A stretch of DNA of 64,000 nt from Rosa chinensis. Taxonomy: Eukaryota; Streptophyta; Magnoliopsida; Rosales; Rosaceae. Location: the NCBI RefSeq assembly GCF_002994745.2, contig NC_037093.1, forward strand, positions 68,901,510 through 68,965,509. Reading direction: 5' to 3'. This document shows, in pieces, positions 9,879 through 22,225 of the stretch. Position 1 is the stretch's first letter. Every line of letters begins with the position of its first letter. Both the position numbers and the translations under genes were made by a program. The notes below the pieces were generated by a model. The model searched no databases and had not been told where the DNA came from. It saw nothing but the letters and a program-made list of their open reading frames with translations.

Positions 9879-10860
9879 CTTTCTTTTCCTGATCTGCACA
9901 CTGCCACATAGGTATCGTTTTCTTCTTATGCCACAGATATGAGTTCTAAAAGACTTTGTCTGCTTTTCTATGATTGTTTGTATGCTGTCTTGTTTTCTCC
10001 CATTAACTTTAAATAGCTGGTTTCCTTAGGTTATTAATTGATTGTTAATACAACTAAGTAGAAGCATTGGCTTAGGATATAGATCTTAGGGCAGTAAAAA
10101 AATTGGTTTCATTTGCTTCTTTTGTGACTTAACTTGGTTCAATCTTCTCTTCTCTTCATTCAGTTGATCACATATGCATCTGTTGTGAACTGAGACAGGG
10201 TGATTAAAGCTTTTCAGACTTTCCATGGTGTTGTAGAATGTTCAGTTCTTAGATCTTGTATAACTTGATCTGAAAGAGATAGGGGTCGTGCTTTGGTTTA
10301 TCTTTAGAACAGTGATTGCATTAAGGAGCTTGACAAGTATTCCAAATTGATTTTTAGGTAAAAGTATAGCCTGCCAGGAGGAGCATTTCTTCCTAATCTT
10401 CAGACTAATAGATGTATTCAGATGTTCGACTGCGGCAACATAGAAGATCAAGTTCGTCATAATATCATTGTTATGCGCATCAATGATCATTTTCCGTGTC
10501 TCCTTTCAGCCTAGTTCAGCTGCCCTGTAATGCAATGCCCTGTCTGTATCATATCCCAGTCATTCACTTATGCTGTTTGTTAAGTTTTGTATTTTGAATA
10601 GGTACTTGAATGAATGAAGAAGTTTCATGATAGTTAATTTCTCCAAATTTTACCGTCAAATACAGGCTTCTGATCATTCACGTTTTGAAATCGGAAACAG
10701 AGCGAAAGCCGTAATAAATATAGACTTCTACCGCCTCTATTAACGGAAATAACTGTCATTTCCCTCTCCACGGCTAACAAACATCCACGTTCCAAACTCT
10801 CCACTCTGCCACGTGTCAGCTTCCCAACTGCTCAAAACTCTCTGCAACCAACTCCATGCC
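9879..10860. other. Intergenic region between the RlmH-like and CRY-DASH genes
   Basis: There is no convincing open frame. It should contain the 3' UTR of the RlmH-like gene and the promoter and 5' UTR of CRY-DASH. Confidence 0.5.
10810..10817 (+). promoter_or_regulatory. G-box/ABRE-like element CACGTGTC before CRY-DASH
   Basis: CACGTGTC lies 44 bp before the start codon. The CACGTG core binds bZIP and bHLH factors and is common in light- and ABA-responsive promoters, which would suit a blue-light photoreceptor/photolyase. It may fall in the transcribed leader. Confidence 0.45.
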
Positions 10861-13800
10861 ATGGCTGTTCTTCACTCCTCGCTCGCTCCATACTCTCTCA
10901 AAAAGCTCATTCTTATCCCACATCTGAAACCCAGAAAAATCTGTCATTTCCAAGCCATGAGCTCCAGCTCCAGACCGGAACCCGCTGTCTTAGTCCACAA
11001 GGTTCCGGGTCTGAACCCGGACGAAATGGACCGTGTCTCGGACCAAACCTTTCAGAGGTACACCTCCTCTTCCGTTAAGAGAAACGGCAATGGGGTCGCC
11101 ATTGTTTGGTTTCGAAACGATCTGAGGGTTCTGGACAATGAGGCTCTCTATAAGGCTTGGCTTTCGTCCCGGGAGGTTTTGCCTGTCTATTGCATCGATC
11201 CCAGGCTTTTTGGCTCTACCTATTACTTTGGTTTTCCTAAAACTGGAGGTACCAATTTTAATCTATCGAAACTGTTTCATCTTTCGGTTTCGTCCTTGAA
11301 ATTTACTCATTTTGGTTTCAGCATTGATGTCATTACTTTTTAATGTGATATGAATCATGTGAGCTGAAAATGTTGTGCAATTTGGGTGTTTGGCAGCGTT
11401 GAGAGCCCAATTTCTTGTTGAATCCTTGTTTGACTTGAAGAAGAATCTAACGAAGCGGGGTCTTAACTTGCTAATTCAATATGGGAAGCCTGAGGAGGTT
11501 CTGCCTTCTCTTGCAAAAACTTACGGAGCTCACACAGTTGAGTGATTTCCACACTATTTGATTTAGTAGAATGATTTCACTGTGATGATTTTTCAACTTA
11601 TTAAAGCAGTCGAGTGTTGGTATGTAATCTAATCTACTTAGGTATATGCCCAAAAAGAAACTTGCAGTGAGGAGCTGAGTGTGGAAAAATTGGTCAGCAA
11701 AGGTCTGCGGCGAGTGGTGTTACAGAGTCCTGCGAATAATCCCAATTTACAACTTATATGGGGCACCACTATGTACCACATAGAGGACCTCCCGTTTGAT
11801 ATCAGTTGTTTACCGGATGTCTATACTCAGTTTCGCAAGGCATGGATATATCTGTCTAGTTCGTTGTACTTTGATTCAATTAAGTGATAGAGGTTTTCTT
11901 TGCTAGCTGTTATTGATGATGCAACAACTTGCAGTCTGTTGAAGCGAAATGCACAGTTCGTGGCTGCATAAAAATGCCAGCATCTCTGGGGCCAGCACCC
12001 AGCATTGAGGACTGGGGATGTGTTCCTTCATTAGATCAGTTTGGACTTCAACATCAAAATGTAGGTGTGATCCAGTATAGACAAAAATGTACATGGATTC
12101 TAGTTTATGAAGAATGTGAGTTCTTTAAATGCGAAATTGAGACATGAAAATGACAATTTTTCCCTTTTGTTTCCTCTCGATGTGATGCAGGTAAGTTTAG
12201 GAATGAAGTTTGTTGGGGGTGAAAGTGCAGCATTGGGCAGAATAAATGAGTATTTCTGGAAGAAGGCAAGAGAACTCTATAAGTTATATCTATTAATGCT
12301 CCAGAAACCTTACATACCCAAAGGAACAATGATTATTGAGTAATTTGATCTTCTTCTTAATCTCATGATCATGCATTGCAGGATCTGCTAAGTATATATA
12401 AAAAGACCAGAAATGGGATGTTAGGACCTGATTATTCAACAAAGTTTTCTCCTTGGCTTGCTTCAGGAAGCCTTTCTCCTCGTCTCGTACATGAAGAGGT
12501 AGAAATCCTTGATTTAGTTTCTTCTTTTGACTAAATTACGCCAAACTGAGACTAGTTTTTGCATGTGATTTTAATTTATTCCTTAAGGTAAAGAGGTATG
12601 AAAAAGAAAGGCAAGCAAATGATTCCACTTACTGGTAATTCTCTTTCTCCCTCTAATAGAATGTACTCGTCTTGTTTGGATGAGAAAGTACCTGCCACTT
12701 TTCTCACTCTAGTGTTGTCAATTTAATAACTGATGATTAATTTTTGTTTGACGGAAGTAGAAATGTCTTGATACAAATTTATTGAACTGTCAATATGTCT
12801 CTCTCTCTTGGAGTGGTGATATAGATTCCATTTAACACACTATAAACCACTCTGCTGTTTTGAACTTTAGATCATCTTTCTTTCTTTAATCTATGTTAAA
12901 TGTGACAGGGTATTGTTTGAACTGATATGGAGGGATTACTTCAGGTTTCTATCAGTAAAATATGGGAATTCTCTTTTCCATCCAGGTAATGATAGACTTT
13001 AGTTTATTGTTTTGACATTCAATCATGTAAAAGGATCAAGAAGTGGGAAAAATAAGTACAGTTCTGTAACTTCTTTTAAGCGAACAGCTCATTGCTGTGT
13101 AGCACAAGTGATCACTTGCTTTAACATATTATTGTAGTTACACTTCACATTACTTCTCTTTCATCTTTTTTCTTTTTCATCTTTGCTTGGCTAAAGGTGG
13201 CCCAAGAAAATTGGAGCATAGATGGAGCCAAGAAAAGACTTTATTTGAGACCTGGAGAGATGGACATACAGGGTACGTTGTTTTGCCAGAGATTTAGATG
13301 TTTCACATGTGTGTGTGCTGTGTGCATGATCTGAAATAGAAATGAAGAATTCTTTGTCTACTAGGCTGTTGTAATTCTCGGCCATTGATATTGATATACA
13401 TAGATTGTTGAACCTCTAGGTACCCACTCATAGATGCGAACATGAAAGAGCTGTCAACCACTGGATTCATGTCAAATAGGGGAAGACAGGTAATTCAAAG
13501 TAAAGTTGCCATTATATACAGTAGATTTCTGCATTAATACATCACAACATCTTATTTCAGTCTCAGTGTTATGATTACCTGCGAATGTTGAATTAGTCTT
13601 GATGCTAACTAATAGTTCATCTATTATTGTACAGATTGTATGTTCCTTTTTGGTTCGAGATATGGGTATTGACTGGCGCATGGGAGCTGAATGGTTTGAG
13701 ACATGCCTTTTGGATTATGAGCCCTGTTCCAATTATGGTAATTGGACCTATGGAGCAGGTGATTTCAAGTTCATCGTTTCATTTACCAATATTCATGATT

Positions 13801-14528
13801 GTTTCTCTTAATGCTGCCTGGATTAGTATTCCTCTATGTATGACCAACCATCTTAACCTTCTTCTTTTAAACTACACTCGGATGACCATGAATTATAAAA
13901 CTAATCATCATTCTATTGTATTTATCTTGTTTAGGAGTTGGAAATGACCCCAGGGAAGATCGTTACTTCAGCATTCCGAAACAAGTAAGTACACTACTAC
14001 ATCACTTCCTTTAATTTTTAACAAAGACTAAAGTAAGACCACACTTTGAATGTCCACGCATACTGAAGAGATGCTTGAAATTTATGAGTCAATCTGGAGT
14101 GCAGAAAATATTGGTATTCTTCCTTCTAACAGGGAAGAAATACAATACGGACACATTAGCTATAGTGACTATTTTCTTTCACTACTGTCTGACAGAAGAC
14201 TGCATGAATCTAATGTGCTTGTGAGGTTTCAGATATACAAGTCATTATGCTCCTAGGAAATGCTCCTGAATGCTTTAAGTACCTAAGAAATGCTCTTATA
14301 TCTCTTCAGGCCCAGAATTATGATCCTGAAGGTGAGTATGTAGCTTACTGGCTTCCACAGCTACAATCACTTCCAAAAGATAAAAGGCACTTCCCTGGAA
14401 TGGCATATATCAAGCAGGTTGTCCCTCTCAAGTTTGGTAATGCCGGTAAGTATCAAAACCACGACAAGACCTCGACTGCCAGAGGCACAAACTTTGGAGG
14501 AAGACAAGCAAAAGGGTCCAGGAGATGA
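10861..14528 (+). CDS. CRY3: Cryptochrome DASH (chloroplast/mitochondrial), CRY3
   Basis: Thirteen exons join in frame to 568 residues, the usual length (about 569): 10861-11248, 11397-11536, 11642-11839, 11935-12060, 12191-12265, 12382-12498, 12588-12634, 12909-12985, 13197-13272, 13420-13489, 13635-13758, 13935-13984, 14310-14528. CRY-DASH is an FAD- and antenna-binding member of the photolyase family that repairs cyclobutane dimers, mainly in single-stranded DNA, in plastids and mitochondria. An N-terminal extension of about 75 residues fits a transit peptide; then come [20 protein letters not shown], a GGESAALGR segment, [50 protein letters not shown] and [10 protein letters not shown] of the FAD domain. 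The tail is basic and glycine-rich. Two introns (11840-11934 and 12266-12381) seem to use GC donors. The PPR gene downstream is also its Arabidopsis neighbour. Confidence 0.95.
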
Positions 14529-15187
14529 ATCTGTGAAGAAGGAAAAATATTGCACTTACCTTATCCTTGAGAGTAATGAGGTTTAGAGTAGGGTAATAGG
14601 GATTCTTTGTATTTCTGAATTTGGAGTAGGTTCACATATGGACGCATGCAACATTGCTACAAAGTTTCAAGATTTGTATGGCATTATACTTATTTTTCAT
14701 AGGAGAGTGATTTTGACCTTCACTTCACACTTGCTCTCTACTTTTTAAGTAGGTAAAAGTAGAACGCAAGTGGTAAGATATGTCGCTCGCCTAATATATT
14801 TGTTAATTTTTATTCTGTGAAGAATAATTATTTTTATTTTTTATTTTTACATTTTCGTAGTTATGGCCATCACATAATAGTCTGATCTAAGATATTGCAA
14901 GTCGATTTGATTCTTAGATGTGAGACATCTTACGAGAAAGAGTAAGCCTATGAATTCAACTGACATGATTTGAATCCGACACAAAGTTACTCTTTATTTT
15001 AACCCGACTGACACAATAACAATTGTATATCATACTATCATTTTCTTTTTTACTTTAAAAATAAACAAAGTGAAAGTGAAAGTGAAACCAAAAGGGTAAA
15101 AATTGATGTTGCAGACTCGCACGGATTAATATATCGGAGTGGATCCAAAGGTCAGTATCGTTTTGGCGAACACCAACGCCGCCGGCT

Positions 15188-15222
<35 letters not shown>

Positions 15223-15378
15223 AACGGCGTCGCATGGAGTAGAATATAATCCGAAGCTCAACCAGTCAGTAAGGTGATGAAGGAAGAAGAAGAAGAATCT
15301 GAAGCTCAGTAATAAACCAATCCCACATCCCACATCTTCTTCCTCAAGAATCTTCAATCTCTTCACAGAAAGCCTACA
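14529..15378. other. Intergenic region with a (CT)n microsatellite at about 15192-15221
   Basis: AT-rich sequence with no supported gene. A pure CT tract of about 30 bp lies roughly 160 bp before the PPR start codon, probably in its promoter or 5' leader, where such tracts are common in plants. Confidence 0.6.
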
Positions 15379-17950
15379 ATGGCGGTAAGTCTAATTTCGA
15401 ATCTGTCTCTGATTAACTTCATTTTGTACTTCATTTACATCGGCGATTGTTTGTTTTGGTGTAACAGTGTGCAATTGTGTGCGGAGAATCATCGCCGTCC
15501 CACATTACGCTTTTCAGATGCTTGAATCGAACCCTGGACTCTATTAAGGACAATATCGCTATCATCTTCGCTAACATTTTGGGCTGCCAAGCTGACACCG
15601 ATGAAAATTTCAGGTAACTCACCATTTGGTTGCTTAGAAACTCAGCACTTTTTGTTTGGTGTGATATGTGTTCATATATCTGATATATATATTTTTTTTG
15701 CTTTTGTAATGTTTATATGAAGTAATTGTAGGAGTGAGGATCTAGTTCCATCTAGTTTCGAGGAATTGCTGGAAAAATGGGGTGAGGATAACCACTTGAT
15801 TGATCAGGATTGGTTTTCGAGGAAGAAGAATGCTGGCAATGATCAGGATCCGCAGGCAGAGTTCAATGTGTTGGATACAATGCTGAAGGATAGTTTGGAG
15901 CGTCTGAAAACAATGAGGTAGAATCTAAATTTTGAGATTTTTATTTGTTGAGGAGTATGTAGGTGCAGTAATGAGGCTAGTCTCATTGCCTCTGAATGTT
16001 TTATAGATAGGATCATAGGGTTAAAGTCTCGAGGACTGAGCTTACTACAATCGTGTGTGCACTTTGATAGTCATTCGATGATGGTTCAAGTAAGCTGGTT
16101 GAGTTTTTTCTCACTTCTTTGATCAATTGCAAATAGATCCTACTTAATCACTTCTTGTTATACTGTTAACAAATCTTAGGTTGCTATATATTTGACTGGA
16201 TGTATCTAAGATGTGACTCTCTTAGTCTCTTATAATTAGGGACCAGATATAGTCATTTTGTCTGAGACTTGTCTTCTCGTACTATTTAAACCTCAATATG
16301 TCTGTACTATATATGCTCTAGTTTCAGTCGGATGAAAGTGCTTGGTTATTTTATTATTATTATTATTATTTTATGTTTGTTTGATGAAAGCAGTTGCTTA
16401 GACTAGTGAACTATTTTTTCAAAGAGATTGTTGGGTTTGGGGTCACATTTGTAGATATATATTTCATTGTTTATAACATGTCTAAATTATACGTACAATG
16501 CAGGGAAAGCATATCAGTGGCAAAGATAGGTTTTTTGGGATGCACTTTGAAAGCTAATTACTCAGAACACATGGACATCATAAGGGGTTTATGCGTTGAT
16601 GGTAAGTTGGGGTCTGCCTTTTGGCTTCGGAGAAAGATGATGAAGAAAGGGATTATTCCAGATGTATCGACACATAATTATCTATTGAATGGACTGTGTA
16701 AAGCTGGCGACTTGGAGAAGGCAAATTTGCTTATCAGGGAGATGCTAGAAATGGGTCCCGCTCCCAACTGTGTCACATACAACACTTTTATTAAGGGTTA
16801 TTGCCTTCTTGATAAAGTGGATAAAGCTCTTTATCTTTTCTCCACAATGGGTAACAGTGGTATTAGGCCGAATAGTATTACTTGTAATATTCTTGTGCAT
16901 GCATTGTGCAAGAAAGGTCTTGCGGAGAATGCTAGGAAGCTTCTTGAAGAGATATTAGATGATGACGATGATGATGAGAAAACAGACTCAGGTATAATCA
17001 CCTTAACTACACTTATGGATGGTTATCTTAAAAATGGAAATATGGTTCAGGCACTTAGTCTTTGGGTTGACATCCAAAGGAATACCCAAGTAGATGTCAT
17101 TGCTTATAATGTTCTCATCCGTGGATTTTGTTTGAGTCGGCAAATGAACCTTGCTTATGGATACTTCTGTGAAATGACCAAAAGAGGTTTACATCCTGAT
17201 GTTTTTACTTGTAATACACTTATAAGTGGTCTTTGCAAAGAAAGAAAGTTTGAGGAGGCTTGTTACATCCATGGTATTATGCCAAGAATGGGAATTACTC
17301 CAGATAAAGTTTCATACAAAATAATTATACAAGGCCTATGTATCCAGGGAGATGTTGTCAAAGCTCATGAATTTCTTCTTAGTATGTTAGAGAAGTCGAT
17401 GGTGCCTGAGCCTTTGATATGGAATTGTATTATTGATTGTTATGGAAGATATGGGGATCTTAGTAATGCAGTTTCTGTTAAGGATCAGATGTTTGCTTTT
17501 GGTGTTCAACCAAACGTATATACTTACAATGCATTGATCCACGCACAAGTGAAAGGAGGAAATATCATTGATGCTCTTTCTCTTGAAAAGGATATGCTTC
17601 TGTCTGGTCTTTTTCCTGATGTGGTCACTTATAATATGTTGATAGGGGGAGCTTGTAACTCAGGGCATTTGGAATTTGCCACGGAGCTTTATCATAAAAT
17701 GCTGAAAATAGGACTTGATCCAGATATATATACTTACACTGAACTAATCAGAGGGAACTGCAAGAGAGGTAATATCAAGGAGGCAGAAAATGTTCTTGCG
17801 AAGATACAGGCATCTGGTTTGCCTATTGATGATGTTCCATTTCAGATACTTTTCAAGAAGTACTGCAAAATGAGGGAGCCTGATAAAGCATCTGGCATTT
17901 ATGAGAAGTGGCTAGCGAGGAGGAATGAGTTGCCCTCTTTAAGAACTTAG
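15379..17950 (+). CDS. P-class pentatricopeptide repeat protein (At5g24830-like)
   Basis: Four exons join in frame: 15379-15384 (only ATGGCG), 15468-15613, 15732-15917 and 16504-17950, giving 594 residues; I recall about 593 for At5g24830. PPR proteins bind organelle RNA in a sequence-specific way, one base per helical repeat. From about residue 140 the protein is a run of 35-residue repeats of the form VxTxNxLIxGLCKxGxxxxAxxLxxxM (HNYLLNGLCKAGDLEKA, NTFIKGYCLLDKVDKA, NVLIRGFCLSRQMNLA, NTLISGLCKERKFEEA, NALIHAQVKGGNIIDA, TELIRGNCKRGNIKEA). There is no E/DYW tail, so it is P-class. The six-base first coding exon is unusual but uses good splice sites (GCG/GTAAGT, AACAG/TGTG). A degraded copy lies at 49.96-55.8 kb. 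Confidence 0.9.
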
Positions 17951-19960
17951 GTCATGCATGCATATTGTAACATTGTTTCTAAAGAGCAGGGTTCCATTGT
18001 GGCAGACAAGTAAAGAATTTGAGGAGCTAAATTCAACTGAACCCCACCTGATAGAGGAGGTTTTCTGCTTGTGGCAAATTGGATTCTTTCTTCCTATGAT
18101 CTCTCTGGAGGTATGTGTTTGCACAAATGTTCTATCCACACTTTAGAGTTTTTTAAACTTCTGATTTTTTTTGAATTCTTATTTCTTTCCATTGACAAGT
18201 AGTCATGCTTTAGGTATGCCTAATTGTATCTGGTAATTCATGCCTTCATGGAATGCTGGAAAAAAAAAAAAAACAGCTTTGGTCTGTGCTAGTTAAATTC
18301 AAACTTTAAAGATGCTCATCTTGTTGGGTGTTATGTTAACACTTGATGACATATATTGGGATGGAAATGAATTTCTGGGTCATTTTTAGTTGTCTGTTGT
18401 CTTAGGTTTGACTTTTGGGTTAAAATGTTGTTGAGCTATACAGCTTCTGACATTTCTGTTAAAAAATTCAACGGGATCATGCTCTTAACAGTCGGCTGAT
18501 AGAATTCAGTATGTTGCTTCACAGCCGGGCTCCTAAAACTGGGACAAGACCTGATCATTCCTTTAATGAATGCTTGGAACGTCATATTAGGACAATCTCC
18601 TGCACGATGGAGTATATTCAACAGGACTTTGATCAGAATGCTCAACCTATAGTCTTCAGGTTGGTTTATTTAATCGGTTTTTCTCCTGACCTACATATAT
18701 CCATATAAACAACACATCGTCTGTGCATATTTAACTTCTCTTCTTTTCTTTTCTTCGTATTGTCTTTCAGGCTAAGCAGATGGAACCAGTCAAAAGTACT
18801 TTCTGATTTCGATTATGAAGAAACCTATGATATATATGGATGCCCAAACAATCACTGGCCAGCGTGGCAAGGCTTCAGAGCTCAAATTCAAAGCATGCAT
18901 CTTCACAATGGTTAGTTGTATATTCGTGTTCATGACTGAACAAAGATTTGATACTTAATCTCAATGTCAGCAGAGAGAGTTTCAGTTTGTGGTTCAACAC
19001 AATAGTTTTCAATATGACCAGGTCCAAAGAGTAGAATAAATAAGAACTTGCCTGTCCACTTATTTGATCAACTAGAAGATGGGCCTCTTGCCTTGCTTGA
19101 TGGGCGAAGAACAAGGTTGGCACTTTGATCATCAGAGAATTTGAAGCAAAAAATGGAGTCCTATGAAGGGCCAGAGATATACTCTGGTGGATGCCTTATA
19201 ATTCATGAAGAAGCAAACTCGTACAGCGAAGCCATCTCATCCCAATTCAGATGCAAGGAGTGAAGCAGGTAGTCACTTGTCTGTGAAGACAAGGAAAATA
19301 CAAAAGCGAAGGAAGACATTAGAATGTGGATGCATAAGCGCAATGTGTATACTAAAAGCACTGATGGTATGGGGTAGAAAGTGATTAGTAAATTATTTCC
19401 GAAGGCGAGGTGAAATTTTATCCCGATTCACAACTTTATCTTTTGGCAAGTTTTTGAGCAGCTTGAGTTGGTTGAGGAAGCATGTTAGAATGGAGCGAAA
19501 ATTAACATGTGATGGTCTCTGAACTATAGCATATGACCTTGTATCTGATACAGTGTTTCTGTTTCGATCAGTAAGTATCAACATGTGATCCATGACTGGT
19601 GATCGCATTGGTCAGATGCAGTGGGATGCTCCCATGATGGCTGAACTTTATAATAACAGAGGTGGAGGAGATCGAGTTGGTTGAAACTGCGTGGGCAAAG
19701 CATTCTTTTATTCCTAGGTAGGCAAAGCATTAACACTTGATGCCTTATTGCAGCTAAAAGAGAGGAAAGGAATACTAGGAAAAGTGAAGGAACAGCTACA
19801 TGTCTATGCTAAACTTTCAGTCCTCCCGTAGAAAACGATTCCTATGTTTTTGTTGTTGCAACTTTGTAACTTTAAAACCCAAGATTCTATTCTTTTCAGG
19901 TTCTTCACTCGGAAGGAAAACCTAGTTATTTTGGGGGCAAAGAAATTTGGAAATGAGAAA
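17951..19960 (+). other. Exon-like blocks downstream of the PPR gene, shared with the 50-57 kb copy
   Basis: Three stretches look like exons: about 17990-18110 (ends SLE before GTATGTG), about 18470-18659 (ends at CTTCAG/GTTGG) and 18771-18915 (starts after TTTCAG). The open peptides include TEPHLIEEVFCLWQIGFFLPM and RPDHSFNECLERHIRTIS, which I do not recognise. The first block contains a stop or frame change here, while its copy at 55870 stays open. They may be a spliced 3' UTR or remnants of a separate gene. The rest (19130-19960) shows no supported gene, though parts recur at 57120-57370. Confidence 0.4.
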
Positions 19961-20599
19961 TACAATTTTGATCAACAATATGTACGGCAATGCTTGCTTC
20001 TCTGAAGAACGCATAAAAGAGATAAGATGGTCATTGAAACTATTGAAAACACCTAAGATAGTCTTATTGCCCATCTTTGATCAGGGAAGAATCTCCTTCC
20101 ATCACAATTGTGAGAATAATCAATAATGTAGGGCTTGTTCATTTGTTATCCATTTCTGATAATCTACGTGACTTGCTCAATCTAAAAAAAACAAAAGGGA
20201 TTTTGTCCATTTACCCCATTTCTAGGGATTTTTTTCCCACTTACCCCATTAAGTTTTTTTAATTCTCTCTTACCCAATACACTCTAAGGGAGTCTTCCCT
20301 AATACCTTTTTTTTTGTTTTTAATTTTTTTTTAATACCATTTTACCCTCACCCCCTTGTTACTTAGAGAGAGAGAGAGAAAAAAAATAGAAGAGAGATAA
20401 ACCATGGGAGACTTCGCCGGAGCCCGTCACCGGCCGCCGGAATCCGGTCACCGGTCGCCGGATTCCGGTCACCGGCCGCCGGATTCCGGCCAACGTTCAC
20501 CGGATTCCGGCCAACTTTCGCCGGAATCCGGTCACCGGTCGCCTGATTTCGGTCACCTACTGCCGCCCACCGGAATTTGCTGAAAATCTCACCGGAAAG

Positions 20600-21102
20600 T
20601 TTTTTTGCCCCCAATAGACATCTATTGCCCCCTAGTAGATGGGCAATAAACCTCTATTGCCCCCCAATAGACGTCTATTGCCTCCCAATAGACGTCTATT
20701 ACCCTCCAATAGACGACTATCAGCCATGTATTGCCCCCAATAGACGACTATCAGCCATGTATTGCCCCCCAATAGACGACTATCAACCATGTATTGCCCC
20801 CCAATAGAAGCCTATTGCCCCCCAATAGGACTTTCAGTTGCCAAAATGGGAACTAATCTCCCTAAATTTAGACAAATAAAACTTTGATTACTGAAAAAAA
20901 ACAAGGAGATTACATCAATTCAAAACGTCTATTGCGCCCCAATAGCCGTCTATTGCCCCCCAATAGAACTTTCGATAGCCAAAATGAGAACTAATCTTCC
21001 TAAAATTAGATAAATAAAACTTTGATTAAGCAAAAAAACTAGTAGATTACATTAATTCAAATGTCTATTGCTCCCCAATAGATGTCTATTGGGGAGCAAT
21101 AG
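20600..21102. repeat. Palindromic minisatellite, core CAATAGACGTCTATTGCCCC
   Basis: A 20-bp core, itself nearly all palindrome (CAATAGACGTCTATTG), repeats at least ten times at 20600-20830. It then recurs as part of a longer unit of about 130 bp (20828-20945 and 20966-21072) that also carries a conserved non-palindromic segment (CCAAAATG(G/A)GAACTAATC). It ends in a perfect 17-bp inverted repeat at 21065-21102. Confidence 0.85.
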
Positions 21103-21976
21103 AATATTATTTTTCCTGTTTTCTTTCCTTTCGGGCCTTCTGTTGCAAAACAGAAGTAGAACCATTTTGATTTGCCCCCAATACAACTTTTTTTTCTTTT
21201 TTTTTTCCTTTCCTTCTCGGATTTCTTCCCACAGTTTACAAAAAAAAAAAAAAATGCTCTGGGCACCCAAGACCAGAGCACCCTCAGTCGACAAACCTGC
21301 CGGCGTCGGACTTGGTGGGCACCCAATCATCTTTCTTCTCTGCCACAACCTGCGTCGAGCACTGGAGGATAATCGACGTTGATGATGTCAGTCGATCTTT
21401 GGCTGTTGAAGGCGAAACCATTTGAAACCGGAATCGGAATCTTCCGGTGAGAGATGTTGTGCTTCTGCCCGTGTTTCGACGACAACCACTAGTCCACCAC
21501 CGGACTTCCGACGACGTGGACCGATCCTGCTCATCTCCTCGACCTAAATCCTGTTTCGACGCCGCGCCGGAGTTAGAGATCAGAGAGAGAGAAAGACCGG
21601 AGGTGGAGATCGGGGAAGAGAGACAGAAGAACGACGTCGTTGACAGAGGAAGAGTGTCGAACTCAGAGAGAGGGCACCGAACTCCAGCTTGAACTCCGGA
21701 CCCGACCCGGACTCGGACTCGAACTCCGGCTGCCGCTCTAGCATTAATCCAGTTCCTCTCCGACTCGGAAGCAAACGCCACAACCGGAGCTTCTTCGTCG
21801 TATGCAATCGACGTCGTCTTCCGCCCATGAAGGATCCGGTGAGTGGTGGATCTCTCTCCGATTCCTCGTCGTGCCGGACTTGATAACGACAGCCTGCAGC
21901 GCCATCGATGATGGAGTACTCACCGGAGCCTCCGTCGTGGAGCTCACCGGGCTCGGACGCATCGGGTTCGGAATCC

Positions 21977-21977
<1 letters not shown>

Positions 21978-22016
<39 letters not shown>
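21978..22016. repeat. (GA)n microsatellite
   Basis: About 19 perfect GA units lie inside the MULE-like element. Confidence 0.95.
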
Positions 22017-22022
<6 letters not shown>

Positions 22023-22225
22023 CAGTTTTAGGAGAGCTGTGCTTATCGTGGAGACAGAGAGGAGATGTAGTGCTGCTATTGTGTAATTTTTTAATTTTTA
22101 GTGGGTAAAATCGTCTTTTTAATCTGTTTTTGGGTTAGTGAGAACAGTTTTTTGTTGATGGTGTAAGTGGGCTAAAATTAGCCTATTTTGGGGCTGGTGG
22201 TCAAGGACCCAAAACAAAAATCGTT

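Larger units (their letters stand above)
20190..22225. mobile_element. Probable non-autonomous MULE-like element with diverged terminal inverted repeats
   Basis: The left end reads GGGATTTTGTCCATTTACCC with CCCACTTACCCCATT further in. The right end, inverted, reads GGGTCCTTGACC and CCCACTTACACCAT, then ACTAACCCAAAAACAG against left CTTACCCAATACAC. The interior contains GC-rich (TCACCGG/GCCGGA) repeats at 20400-20570, the minisatellite at 20600-21102, low-complexity open frames on both strands that resemble no protein I know, and a GA tract. I found no convincing 9-bp target duplication, so the exact borders are uncertain. Confidence 0.45.

Noticed and set aside
14050..14256. 68-codon open frame between CRY-DASH exons 12 and 13
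   Set aside because: It lies wholly in the intron; the family protein continues directly from PKQ to [10 protein letters not shown] without it.
20363..21883. Many overlapping open frames on both strands rich in P/R/S or RN repeats
   Set aside because: They come from GC-rich short repeats and the minisatellite, are open in several frames at once, and resemble no family.
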